A stretch of DNA of 64,000 nt from Rhynchopus euleeides (Eukaryota > Euglenozoa > Diplonemea > Diplonemida > Diplonemidae): assembly GCA_963210315.1 (NCBI GenBank), contig OY723261.1, positions 1,488,001 to 1,552,000 on the forward strand, written 5' to 3'. Shown one piece after another: positions 8,500-17,720 of this stretch; positions within the stretch are counted from its first letter, which is position 1; every line of letters begins with the position of its first letter. Both the position numbers and the translations under genes were made by a program. The notes under the pieces are model-generated. The model did not search any database, was not told where the DNA came from, and saw only the letters and a list, made by a program, of their open reading frames with translations.

Positions 8500-9154
8500 A
8501 GTTTTTGACGACGATATTGCTTTGAAGATAGTACAGTGATTTGCCAGGGTTTTACAGGGTGTGATGATGCGATGGCATTTTCTTTGAGGATGCATTTTTT
8601 TGACCAGTTATTTGCCGGCGTTCGATTTGCGAACTCGGGTTTGCCCCTTGACGGTGTCTTTGGTTGACACCACCCTTTAACACCGGGTGGCTGCCGTGAT
8701 ACTGGCGCTTCCTCTCATGCCTGCGGCGTTCATTGGCCCGACTGTGGAACTGAACGTGGAGGCGTTGGGGAGGCAGTGGCGGCATCATGGCATCATGTCC
8801 CAACCCTGTGTTGTTTGTTTTTTTGGGAGATGCTTGTGGTTATTGTACCAAGCGGATTTGCGGCGCTCCGGCGCTTCTGGAGATTGACAACCCTCCCCCC
8901 TTTTTGTGCAGCAGGAAGTACCTTTTGATGTTGTGTCCGTTGTCTGGCTTTTTGGCCTTTTGGCCCCTCGATACCTGGCTCAGGTAACCTAACCCATTGG
9001 GGCCACACAGCTGTGAAGAAGGCAGTGAAGACCGGAGGGAGTGGACGCAGAAGAGCAGCAACCCACCCCGCACCCCACTCCACCCCCAGCCAACACCTCG
9101 CAATACTTAGTTCCCGCAGGCATTTGCAGCCGTGCCACAGCCCACGACACCTGT

Positions 9155-9226
9155 AAGAGTTTTGCACACCACCTTCGATCACACCCTTGCGAAGGCTATG
9201 CAGGTGACTTGTCCTCTCTGAGATAG
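9155..9226 (+). ncRNA. AGA-box hairpin H1, copy 3
   Basis: A full 72-nt copy ending AGATAG, with all stems intact. Confidence 0.55.
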
Positions 9227-9308
9227 CACACAGACTGAGAGTGAATGTGGATGTGAAGGTGATTATGAAGGTGAACCGCCAGCACTGCTTGGTTCCTTAG
9301 TTCGAGTT

Positions 9309-9379
9309 GTGCAGTACTTACCTAAGGCTATCCTCTTTGCGAGAAGGAAGAGGTTGTGCCACAGGGCTGCACGAGATGC
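9309..9379 (+). ncRNA. AGA-box hairpin H3, copy 2
   Basis: A full 71-nt copy with the 6-bp basal stem and G-AGA-TGC end. CD1 copy 2 follows, as at the first locus. Confidence 0.45.
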
Positions 9380-9410
9380 ACATTCTGTGAAGGCGTTGAG
9401 CCTCGCACTC

Positions 9411-9465
9411 GCGGATGATGACAACTTTAACTTTACCTGGCGAATGAGCCTCTGGCGCTGATTAC
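9411..9465 (+). ncRNA. C/D-like unit CD1, copy 2
   Basis: C box at 9414-9421 and D box CTGA at 9458-9461, both identical to copy 1. Confidence 0.4.
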
Positions 9466-9579
9466 ATTCTTCCATTCGCAAACCAAGATCTGTGCTGACA
9501 CGTGCATATGTGTGTGTGTCACAAGACAGCCACGTCTCGAGTCTTGTGTTGTGTTGTGTTGTGCGACTTGATATGCAAA

Positions 9580-9662
9580 GCTCCTGCCGTGGGTGAGTCA
9601 CAGGGTTGCAGCACCGACCCGCATCCATGTCCCTGGCAGGCTCAATGGCAGGAGCGAGACAG
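9580..9662 (+). ncRNA. AGA-ended long hairpin H4, copy 2
   Basis: The 9-bp basal stem and G-AGA-CAG end are preserved. Confidence 0.3.
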
Positions 9663-9714
9663 TTGTTGTGGTTCTGTGTGATGTTGTGTTGTGTCGTGTT
9701 GTTCTGCATTTGTG

Positions 9715-9773
9715 GTGTGGATGATGACAACCTTTTCAAGTTCTTGCTTGAGTGCTTCGGCTCGCTGAGGGCA
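9715..9773 (+). ncRNA. C/D-like unit CD2, copy 2
   Basis: C box GATGATGA at 9720-9727 and D box CTGA at 9765-9768. Confidence 0.4.
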
Positions 9774-9880
9774 GACATCTCGGACAATGGAGTTACCTCT
9801 GACACACACAAACCCACACCACACCCACTTCCGCCTTGTGCGGAACACACACACCAAGAGTCAAGTGTCTGTTTCATCGT

Positions 9881-9952
9881 AAGAGTTTTGCACACCACCT
9901 TCGATCACACCCTTGCGAAGGCTATGCAGGTGACTTGTCCTCTCTGAGATAG
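9881..9952 (+). ncRNA. AGA-box hairpin H1, copy 4
   Basis: A full 72-nt copy ending AGATAG, preceded by CTGTTTCATCGT as at copies 2, 5 and 9. Confidence 0.55.
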
Positions 9953-10025
9953 CAGTGTCTGCAACGCAGGCACTGTGCAGGCGTGCACACATGTGTTCCA
10001 CACACAGCCCTCGTCACGTGCTGAC

Positions 10026-10089
10026 AGTACCTACCTCACCGCCGCAGTGTCTTGTCGCTGCGGACGGTCCCTTAATGAGTACGAGATGC
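10026..10089 (+). ncRNA. AGA-box hairpin H2, copy 2
   Basis: A full 64-nt copy with all stems and G-AGA-TGC kept. Confidence 0.5.
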
Positions 10090-10332
10090 ATCCTGTTGTC
10101 TCACTGACGGTGTGTGTGTGTCTTTGGATATTGGTGCAGCCGATTCAGTTCCCCGCTGCATCTGCTGTGGTGCTGACGGGAGATATATCAGGCGAGATTG
10201 TCTTCGTTTGTGACTGAGGTCCCGTTGTGTGTGGGTTACCTTACCACCAGCACCAGCACCAGCACCAGCACCACCGTCCCCCTGTACAGGTTATCACTCG
10301 TATAGTTTTAGATTCAAACAACACAAGACAAG

Positions 10333-12409
10333 ATGGCGTACGACGGTGCTGTCGGTATCGACCTGGGGACGACGTACTCGTGCGTCGGTGTGTGGCAGAA
10401 CGAGCGTGTTGAGATCATCGCGAACGACCAGGGGAACCGGACGACCCCGTCGTACGTGGCCTTCACGGACAGCGAGCGTCTGATCGGTGATGCCGCGAAG
10501 AACCAGGTGGCGATGAACCCCACGAACACGGTGTTCGACGCCAAGCGTCTTATCGGGCGCAAGCTGTCGGACGCGTCGGTGCAGAGCGACATGAAGCACT
10601 GGCCCTTCCAGGTGGTGGCCAAGGCTGACGGGAAGCCCCTGATCGAGGTGCAGTACATGGGGGAGAAGAAGACCTTCATGCCGGAGGAGATCTCCGCCAT
10701 GGTGCTGATCAAGATGAAGGAGACGGCCGAGGCGTTCCTCGGGAAGGAGGTGAAGAAGAGCGTTGTGACGGTGCCGGCCTACTTCAACGACTCGCAGCGT
10801 CAGGCGACGAAGGACGCGGGTACCATCTCCGGGATGGAGATCCTGCGTATCATCAACGAGCCGACGGCCGCCGCCATCGCGTACGGGCTGGACAAGACGG
10901 ACGAGCAGGAGAAGAACATCCTGATCTTCGACCTGGGTGGTGGCACGTTCGACGTGACGCTGCTGACGATCGACGGCGGGATCTTCGAGGTGAAGGCGAC
11001 GGCCGGTGACACCCACCTGGGTGGTGAGGACTTCGACAACCGGATGGTGAACCACTTCGTGGAGGAGTTCAAGCGGAAGCACAAGAAGGACCTGACGCAG
11101 AACCAGCGCGCCCTGCGCCGTCTGCGCACCGCGTGCGAGCGCGCGAAGCGCGCCCTGTCGTCGGCCGCCCAGACCAGCATTGAGATCGACTCGCTGTACG
11201 AGGGGATCGACTTCTACACGTCGGTGACGCGTGCGCGTTTCGAGGAGCTGTGCGCGGACCTGTTCCGCTCGTGCCTGCGCCCCGTGGAGCAGGTGCTGAC
11301 GGACGCCAAGATGGACAAGCGCTCCATCCACGAGGTTGTGCTGGTCGGCGGGTCGACCCGTATCCCGAAGATCCAGGGGATGGTGAGCGACTTCTTCGGC
11401 GGGAAGGAGCTGAACAAGTCGATCAACCCCGACGAGGCCGTGGCCTTCGGTGCGGCCGTGCAGGCCTTCGTGCTGACGGGCGGGCAGAGCAAGCAGACGG
11501 AGCAGATCCTGCTGCTGGACGTGACGCCGCTGACGGTGGGTATCGAGACCGCCGGGGGTGTGATGACGGCGCTGATCAAGCGCAACACCACCATCCCGAC
11601 GAAGAAGAGCCAGGTCTTCTCGACCTACAGCGACAACCAGCCCGGCGTGCACATCCAGGTGTTCGAGGGTGAGCGCGCGATGACGAAGGACTGCCACCAG
11701 CTGGGGACGTTCGACCTGTCGGGCATCCCGCCGGCCCCGCGTGGCGTGCCCCAGATCGAGGTCACCTTCGACGTGGACGCCAACGGCATCATGAACGTGT
11801 CCGCCGAGGACAAGACGACCGGCAAGAAGTCCCAGGTCACCATCACGAACGACAAGGGCCGTCTGTCCCAGGCCGAGATCGACGCCATGTGCAAGGACGC
11901 CGAGAAGTACGCGGACGCCGACCGCGTCGCGAAGGAGCGCATCGAGGCGAAGAACGGTCTGGAGAACTACGCCTACTCCATGAAGAACACGATGGCCGAC
12001 GAGAAGACCGGCGCCCTGGTGGGTGAGGACGAGAAGAAGAAGGTCAACGACGCCTGCGAGGAGGCCATCCGCTGGCTGGACAGCGCCCAGGAGGTATGGT
12101 CTTCATGTCGTGTTTGGAAGCAGATCAAACTCATCGATCTTCCTTTTGAAAGTGTTTTGTACTCTCATTCGTTTGTTCTTCCTTCTTCCTTTGCTAAACC
12201 AAACAACACCACCACCACCACCACCACCACCACAGGCCTCCAAGGAGGAGTACGAGTCCCGCCAGAAGGAGCTGGAGGGTGTGTGCACCCCCATTGTCAC
12301 GAAGATGTACCAGCAGCAGGGCGGTGCCGGCGGCATGCCGGGTGGCATGCCCGGCGCGGGTGCGGGTGCCGGTGCCGGTGCCGGGCCCCAGGTTGAGGAG
12401 GTCGACTAA
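10333..12409 (+). CDS. hsp70: Cytosolic Hsp70 chaperone (two exons)
   Basis: The exons are 10333-12093 and 12236-12409. Together they give 644 residues, normal for cytosolic Hsp70. The ATPase domain shows [44 protein letters not shown] and [13 protein letters not shown]. The substrate-binding domain follows, then a Gly/Ala/Met-rich tail ending EEVD, the motif bound by TPR co-chaperones and diagnostic of the cytosolic form. The intron (12094-12235) starts GTATGG, ends CACAG after a CCA tandem run, and is phase 0. Without splicing the frame reads into unrelated residues and loses EEVD. The coding region is strongly G/C-ending at third positions, which suits a highly expressed gene. Confidence 0.98.
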
Positions 12410-12765
12410 GACCTTCGATCCCACAGCCCCCTGTAGTGGCTGAAGGTCATTCGGTGTCTGCTGCGTGAAAGTGCCGACGCACCGAGTGAGTTCCCATCTT
12501 GCTTTCTAGTTTCTGCAGCACCGGACCTACGTGGTCTGGATTGTCTTTTTGTTCACTGGCGTTGGCCAGACATGTCAGTCTGGTACGGAGCCAACGAGGT
12601 GTAGAGGTTTCGACGCAGCCCCTGTCTCCCCCACCCACCCACCCACGCACCCACCACCCGTACCCCACGCACCAACGCCCCCCTGTTTGATTGTTTGCGG
12701 TGTTTGCGGACCTGTGGGGCTGTTTGATATGAGATACGTCGTGTTGTCATCGAGATACAGAAGGG
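12410..12765 (+). other. Intergenic, no gene seen
   Basis: Hsp70 3' flank. A CCCACC-rich run lies near 12630-12665. Nothing else is supported. Confidence 0.5.
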
Positions 12766-12798
12766 TCACCAGCACTGCTTGGTTCCTTAGTTCGAGTT

Positions 12799-12834
12799 GT
12801 GCAGTACTTACCTAAGGCTATCCTCTTTGCGAGA
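12799..12834 (+). pseudogene. 3'-truncated H3 hairpin, copy 3
   Basis: It matches H3 through the upper-stem 5' strand and then diverges after GCGAGA. The basal stem partner and AGA end are missing. Confidence 0.5.
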
Positions 12835-12964
12835 TGGTCTGATGTGCTGCAAGTGAGCAGCGATACAGCGAGTTCCACAGTTCCCCGCAGTGCTTGCTGT
12901 AGCGCTGGCGGGAGTTCTTCCTCGGCGAGATATACATTCTGTGAAGGCGTTGAGCCTCGCACTC

Positions 12965-13019
12965 GCGGATGATGACAACTTTAACTTTACCTGGCGAATG
13001 AGCCTCTGGCGCTGATTAC
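12965..13019 (+). ncRNA. C/D-like unit CD1, copy 3
   Basis: C box from 12968 and D box CTGA at 13012-13015. Confidence 0.4.
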
Positions 13020-13138
13020 ATTCTTCCATTCGCAAACCAAGATCTGTGCTGACACGTGCATATGTGTGTGTGTCACAAGACAGCCACGTCTCGAGTCTTG
13101 TGTTGTGTTGTGTTGTGTTGTGCGACTTGATATGCAAA

Positions 13139-13221
13139 GCTCCTGCCGTGGGTGAGTCACAGGGTTGCAGCACCGACCCGCATCCATGTCCCTGGCAGGC
13201 TCAATGGCAGGAGCGAGACAG
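13139..13221 (+). ncRNA. AGA-ended long hairpin H4, copy 3
   Basis: An 83-nt copy with the 9-bp basal stem and G-AGA-CAG intact. Confidence 0.3.
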
Positions 13222-13278
13222 TTGTTGAGGTTCTGTGTGATGTTGTGTTGTGTCGTGTCGTGTTGTTCTGCATTCGTG

Positions 13279-13337
13279 GTGTGGATGATGACAACCTTTT
13301 CAAGTTCTTGCTTGAGTGCTTCGGCTCGCTGAGGGCA
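13279..13337 (+). ncRNA. C/D-like unit CD2, copy 3
   Basis: C box from 13284 and D box CTGA at 13329-13332. Confidence 0.4.
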
Positions 13338-13444
13338 GACATCTCGGACAATGGAGTTACCTCTGACACACACAAACCCACACCACACCCACTTCCGCCT
13401 TGTGCGGAACACACACACCAAGAGTCAAGTGTCTGTTTCATCGT

Positions 13445-13516
13445 AAGAGTTTTGCACACCACCTTCGATCACACCCTTGCGAAGGCTATGCAGGTGACTT
13501 GTCCTCTCTGAGATAC
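13445..13516 (+). ncRNA. AGA-box hairpin H1, copy 5
   Basis: A full copy; the end reads AGATAC. The change falls in the three bases after the AGA box, which are free to vary in this RNA class. Confidence 0.55.
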
Positions 13517-13596
13517 CGCACGTTGTGTCACACAGCATCATCACAATGATACCACTCACTTCTCGATCTAAGCGCTAGTATGAATATAAATCCAAA

Positions 13597-13775
13597 CAAC
13601 GACCGTCAATTGGGTTGGGAGGCATCTGTCCCTGTGATGCACAGCTCCCCGCTGGACGTGCTCGGAAAGCAAAGCTGCAGGGCACGCCCTGCTGCGTTAC
13701 GCATATCCATGGCCGCTCTGCGAGTGCCCGCAAGGGACGTGGGCAGCAGCGTCGAACCATGCGTCACACAGTCTC
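13597..13775 (+). repeat. Unit B, copy 2
   Basis: A 179-nt copy. Here it continues into a longer shared block through H5 to about 14005. Confidence 0.7.
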
Positions 13776-13843
13776 GCGATACCAGCGAATGGCAGTGTTC
13801 TGCCACGTCACAATACAATACAATAGAACAAGAGGCAGCACGT

Positions 13844-13906
13844 GGTGCAATTCTGCTGGGCACAGCTGTCGGTGCCGTGCTGCAGCGGGAAACACCTCGG
13901 AGAATA
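13844..13906 (+). ncRNA. AGA-box H/ACA-like hairpin RNA H5, copy 1
   Basis: A 63-nt hairpin. The basal stem is GGTG/CACC, with internal loop arms of 5 and 7 nt. The upper stem is CTGC/GCAG plus GGCAC/GTGCC with an 8-nt loop. AGA follows 15 nt after the upper stem, then ATA. Three copies occur. Confidence 0.45.
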
Positions 13907-13963
13907 TGAGGGTGTGTCGGGACGGAGGTGTGTGGGTCAAGGCGGTCATAGCTAGTGGGGACA

Positions 13964-14008
13964 CGTACGACCATCAGTCGTGTCCACCACCCGTTCCGAT
14001 CTGCCGAG
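13964..14008 (+). pseudogene. 5S rRNA-like 5' fragment, copy 1
   Basis: GTACGACCAT followed by CACCACCCGTTCCGATCTG resembles the first ~45 nt of euglenozoan 5S rRNA (GTACGACCAT... CCCGTCCGATTTG, from memory). The conserved GAAGTTAAGC that should follow is absent. The same fragment ends at the same place in three copies. Confidence 0.35.
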
Positions 14009-14155
14009 ATGTGTGGCGTCAAGGAGTTGTGATGCACCAGTGGTATTGGGCCCACACAAGTTGAACCTTCTGTCTGAGAGTCACGCACACACGCACACCA
14101 CCCAATCTTCATCAGGACTTGCCACACACACAAAAGACACGTCGAAACAAGAAGA

Positions 14156-15226
14156 ATGGCGCCCGTGCAGGCATTTGCAGCGTACGACGGGAAGAAGGTG
14201 GTGGAGGCGTACGAGTACGAGCCGCGTGTGCTGAACGAGCATGACGTGGAGATCGAGGTGACGCACTGCGGTGTGTGTGCGTCTGACGTGCACCTGGTGG
14301 ACCAGGACTGGCCCATCCCGCAGGAGCGGCCGCTCGTTCCTGGGCACGAGGTGGTGGGGCGGGTGGTGCGTGCCGGGGCGCAGGTGGCGGCGGGGCTGGC
14401 GGTTGGGCAGCGCGTCGGCGCCGGCTGGCAGTCCGGCAGCTGCGGGGACTGCAAGCAGTGCAACGGGGCCAGCGAGCAGTACTGCGGGAGGCTGGAGCAC
14501 CTGATGATGGGGCGGCACAGGGCGTCGAAGACGCGCAACTACGGCGGGTTTGCCGACCGCGTGGTGGTGGACTCGCGGTTTGTGTACGCCATCCCGGAGT
14601 CGCTGGGGTCGGCGGAGGCGGCGCCGCTGCTGTGTGCGGGGCTGACGGTGTTCTCGCCGCTGAAGCGCTACGCCGGGACGTCGGGCGGGCAGCGCGTCGG
14701 GGTGGTGGGGATCGGGGGGCTGGGGCACCTGGGGGTGCAGCTGGCCAAGGCGCTGGGGCACACCGTGACGGCCATCTCGCACTCCCCCAGCAAGGAGGAG
14801 TTCGCGCGCAAGCTCGGGGCTGACATCTTCCTCAACAGCGGGGACGCGGAGGCGATGCGTGCGGCGGCAGGCAGCCTCGACCTCTTGCTGGTCACCATCA
14901 GTGCCGCAATCGACTGGGATCTGTACCTGGGGCTGCTGGACGCACGTGGGACGGCGGCACTCGTCGGGCAGCAGGAGAAGAAGATGGAGATCACGGCCAT
15001 GGGTGTCATCATGCGCGGCGTGCAGGTTGCGGGGTCGCTGCTGTCCTCGCCTGACGAGGCGCGTGAGATGCTTGCTCTGTGCGGGGAGCACGGCATCGGG
15101 GCCATGGTGACGGAATTCCCCATGTCGCAGGCCAACGATGCACTGGACCGTGTGCGTCAGGGGAAGCCTCGGTTCCGTGACGTGCTTGTGACTGAGGCTG
15201 GTGCTGCTGCTGCTCGTGAGCAGTGA
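14156..15226 (+). CDS. Zinc-dependent alcohol dehydrogenase (MDR family)
   Basis: A 356-residue single-exon medium-chain dehydrogenase. The catalytic zinc ligands are Cys in CGVCASDVH and His in PGHEVVGRV. The structural zinc loop CGDCKQCNGASEQYC is complete. The nucleotide-binding Rossmann motif is GIGGLGHLGVQLAKALG. The spacing and the YGGFAD, GLLDARGT and GSLLSS segments match the NADPH-dependent cinnamyl-alcohol/YahK-like branch, which reduces aldehydes to alcohols. There is no targeting peptide, so it is probably cytosolic. The ATG at 14156 gives the usual N-terminus. Substrate cannot be deduced. Confidence 0.93.
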   Translation: MAPVQAFAAYDGKKVVEAYEYEPRVLNEHDVEIEVTHCGVCASDVHLVDQDWPIPQERPLVPGHEVVGRVVRAGAQVAAGLAVGQRVGAGWQSGSCGDCKQCNGASEQYCGRLEHLMMGRHRASKTRNYGGFADRVVVDSRFVYAIPESLGSAEAAPLLCAGLTVFSPLKRYAGTSGGQRVGVVGIGGLGHLGVQLAKALGHTVTAISHSPSKEEFARKLGADIFLNSGDAEAMRAAAGSLDLLLVTISAAIDWDLYLGLLDARGTAALVGQQEKKMEITAMGVIMRGVQVAGSLLSSPDEAREMLALCGEHGIGAMVTEFPMSQANDALDRVRQGKPRFRDVLVTEAGAAAAREQ

Positions 15227-15810
15227 GGCAGCCAGTCCCTGTGAAGTGCTGGGACAAGGCGGCATCGACCGCTCTTGTCCATTGCTCTCTGACGGGCTGT
15301 CTGGGTTCACAACAACCCGACACCCCGTTGCTTCCTATTTCATGTGCTTCTGTTTTCATTATCTTCTGTTCAATGAAGGACACAGTGAGCTGCATGGCAC
15401 TGCATCGGCAGAAGAAAGATCTTCGCACCACTAGTCTGTGTCCGTCATCAGTGCCGCTGGCCACGCGTCCTTCATCTGCGTTGACTTCCGTGTTGTTTGG
15501 CTTTGCTGGCAAACACCCCTTTCCTGTGCCAGCGTCTGCACCTTGCCTGCGCTGTGCCCTCCCTAACTCCTATTCCTAACTCCCGGCTCTTGTGTTGCTT
15601 GTGCTGCTTTGCCGCTCTGTTCACACAGACACAGCGGGCAAGCAGGCTGGCCGTTGCGGCATGTTGCCGTGTCTTCTGCACATCACTCACCAGACAGACT
15701 CTGGGTGAGGCTTGGACTTGAGAAACACGATGATGATGGTGCTGATCCCTCCGACCCACCTCTTGGTTGCATGTGTCTTGACATTCGGTTATGTCCTGTT
15801 GTCAGTTTCA
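15227..15810 (+). other. Intergenic, no gene seen
   Basis: 3' flank of the dehydrogenase, with no gene or repeat recognised before H1 copy 6. Confidence 0.5.
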
Positions 15811-15814
15811 TTGT

Positions 15815-15886
15815 AAGAGTTTTGCACACCACCTTCGATCACACCCTTGCGAAGGCTATGCAGGTGACTTGTCCTCTCTGAGATAG
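15815..15886 (+). ncRNA. AGA-box hairpin H1, copy 6
   Basis: A full 72-nt copy ending AGATAG, upstream of unit B copy 3. Confidence 0.55.
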
Positions 15887-15950
15887 CGTGTATTAGTATT
15901 GCGTTGTAAGTGTGACAACACACCGTAACCACAATCACACCCACACCAAA

Positions 15951-16129
15951 CAACGACCGTCAATTGGGTTGGGAGGCATCTGTCCCTGTGATGCACAGCT
16001 CCCCGCTGGACGTGCTCGGAAAGCAAAGCTGCAGGGCACGCCCTGCTGCGTTACGCATATCCATGGCCGCTCTGCGAGTGCCCGCAAGGGACGTGGGCAG
16101 CAGCGTCGAACCATGCGTCACACAGTCTC
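15951..16129 (+). repeat. Unit B, copy 3
   Basis: 179 nt, the same strand, followed after about 20 nt by the H3 leader, as at 5346-5438. Confidence 0.7.
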
Positions 16130-16222
16130 TTCAGACCACACCGAGTTCCTGAGAGTGAATGTGGATGTGAAGGTGATTATGAAGGTGAACCGCCAGCACT
16201 GCTTGGTTCCTTAGTTCGAGTT

Positions 16223-16263
16223 GTGCAGTACTTACCTAAGGCTATCCTCTTTGCGAGAAGGAA
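16223..16263 (+). pseudogene. 3'-truncated H3 hairpin, copy 4
   Basis: It breaks in the hairpin loop region (GCGAGAAGGAA), close to where copy 3 breaks. The AGA end is absent. Confidence 0.5.
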
Positions 16264-16449
16264 TGTATTGTTGCACGCGCGCATATGATGACGAACTGTT
16301 CATTACATACCACTCGTATCGGACGCACCTTGTGTGCGGACGACGATGATTCAACATGCACCACCATCTGAATGCACGGAGTCACTGGCGAGACGAGAGG
16401 ACGTGTGGTGTGGATGATGAGTCACGAGGATCTGGACAGGTATTGTTTG

Positions 16450-17041
16450 ACGGCATTGCCGACTGACACTAATATCCCGTCATAGTCCTGGGTAAGACGT
16501 TAAACTGCCTGGGGGGGCCGTCCCCGGACCATGACGGGTGCCTGCACCAGGAGTCTAGCACGGCCGTGGTCCGGAGCATGACCTAAAACGGCTTGGGTAC
16601 CGAGGCTCCCCAGACCAGGAAGGGTGGAGACACCTGGAGTCTAAATAGTCACACCACGTCAGGCCAGACCTTCGCATTGCACTCCGCGAAGACTGCCACA
16701 CAGCCGCGGGGCAGGTGTGCAGCCTGTGGATGACCTCGTACAGAGAAGACTGTAAGGGACGACAGCCCCGCCGAGGCGATACAGCGCCAGACGCGGCCCG
16801 AGTTTCTGGAGACCGACTGGGGAACTGGAACGTCTTCAGGATAAGCGCCTCACAGAGGACTGATCCTCACCTGTGTGAACTGAGAACCCCCAGCCCCAAG
16901 ATGCTAGTGTGGAGCGGGTGCCTCGACCTCTTTTCGGGTTCTTTATTTCTTTATTTCCTTTTGGATGCGTCCACCAAAGAAAACGTGGCCACCCACTCGC
17001 AGAGGCTCCCGAAAGCTCCAGCATCAGCTAGCGGTTCATAG
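16450..17041 (+). mobile_element. Possible 5' fragment of a non-LTR retroposon
   Basis: The region has a strong foldback (CCGGACCA with TGGTCCGG) enclosing CCAGGAGTCTAGCAC. That resembles the CCAGGGTCTAGTAC signature I recall from the 5' ends of trypanosomatid L1Tc/ingi retroposons. A downstream frame (16715-17041) includes LGNWNV, similar to the start of LINE AP-endonuclease domains, but no further domain follows. If correct it is a short, dead 5' piece. Confidence 0.3.
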
Positions 17042-17198
17042 TGTAGATCGGTGTCTCCAGAAGGGGATGTCCGGTCGCAGAAGAAAAACGACGAAGACAA
17101 CCACACAGGCCGCAAAAAAAAAATCCCGCAAAACATGCGTCTGACATCACGAGCTCCTGTGGTTCGTGTTGTGTTGTGTTCTGGTGAAGAGGTCAAGG

Positions 17199-17238
17199 GA
17201 CAGTGACGACACAACAGGATCGGTACTATCTGACCGCA
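17199..17238 (+). ncRNA. C/D-like unit CD4, copy 1
   Basis: C-box variant GTGACGA at 17203-17209 and D box CTGA at 17230-17233, with only about 20 nt between, which is short for this class. Confidence 0.3.
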
Positions 17239-17387
17239 CTCTGTGCGGGCTGAATACAAAAACCTGAAGAAGATCAAAAGCTTTGTCTGAGTCCGTCTGT
17301 GCACTGCTGTGCAGTCCGAAGCTGCAGTTGCATTGGCAGTTGCTGCCATCTGGGAGGGAAGATGCAACATTATGGTGCACGGCACAC

Positions 17388-17445
17388 CGAGCATGATGAC
17401 ATCGCACATCAGTTCATCTTTGTAGGTTGGGACAACTGACTCCCC
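17388..17445 (+). ncRNA. C/D-like unit CD3, copy 1
   Basis: C box ATGATGAC at 17393-17400 and D box CTGA at 17436-17439. The bases just before the D box would pair with TTGTCCCAACCTAC. That resembles a conserved LSU rRNA stretch I recall as TGTCCCTATCTAC, matching 11 of 13 positions. The target is not verified. Confidence 0.45.
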
Positions 17446-17720
17446 ACGGGGACGTGCAGAGGACGCTACAGGATACAAACTCCACACTGACCCACTTCAC
17501 CATATCGAGTGAGTGAGGGACAACGGTCCCTGGTGCCTCCGGATACATTGCCACTGAATCCCCGAATCTCATTCATACCAGCTTTGATGCCACCATTCTT
17601 CCAATATGCTCCACCCCCAACACACCCCCACACTGCAGGCGTTAGTGCCGCGCGTCGCCTCTATCTGTGTTGCACCCGGCGACACCCTTACACCCACCGC
17701 CTCCCTGGGGCCGTGCTACA

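Larger units (their letters stand above)
17197..17490 (+). repeat. 294-nt repeat (unit D) carrying two C/D-like units, copy 1
   Basis: Nearly identical to 53669-53963. Besides two C/D-like units it holds hairpins CCGCAC/GTGCGG and GGCAG-TTG-CTGCC. No coding sense is seen in either strand. Confidence 0.7.

Noticed and set aside
13597-13775. AGA-hairpin on the minus strand of unit B (CGCAGAGCGG)
   Set aside because: AGA lies only about 5 nt after the stem, far from the 14-16 nt rule.
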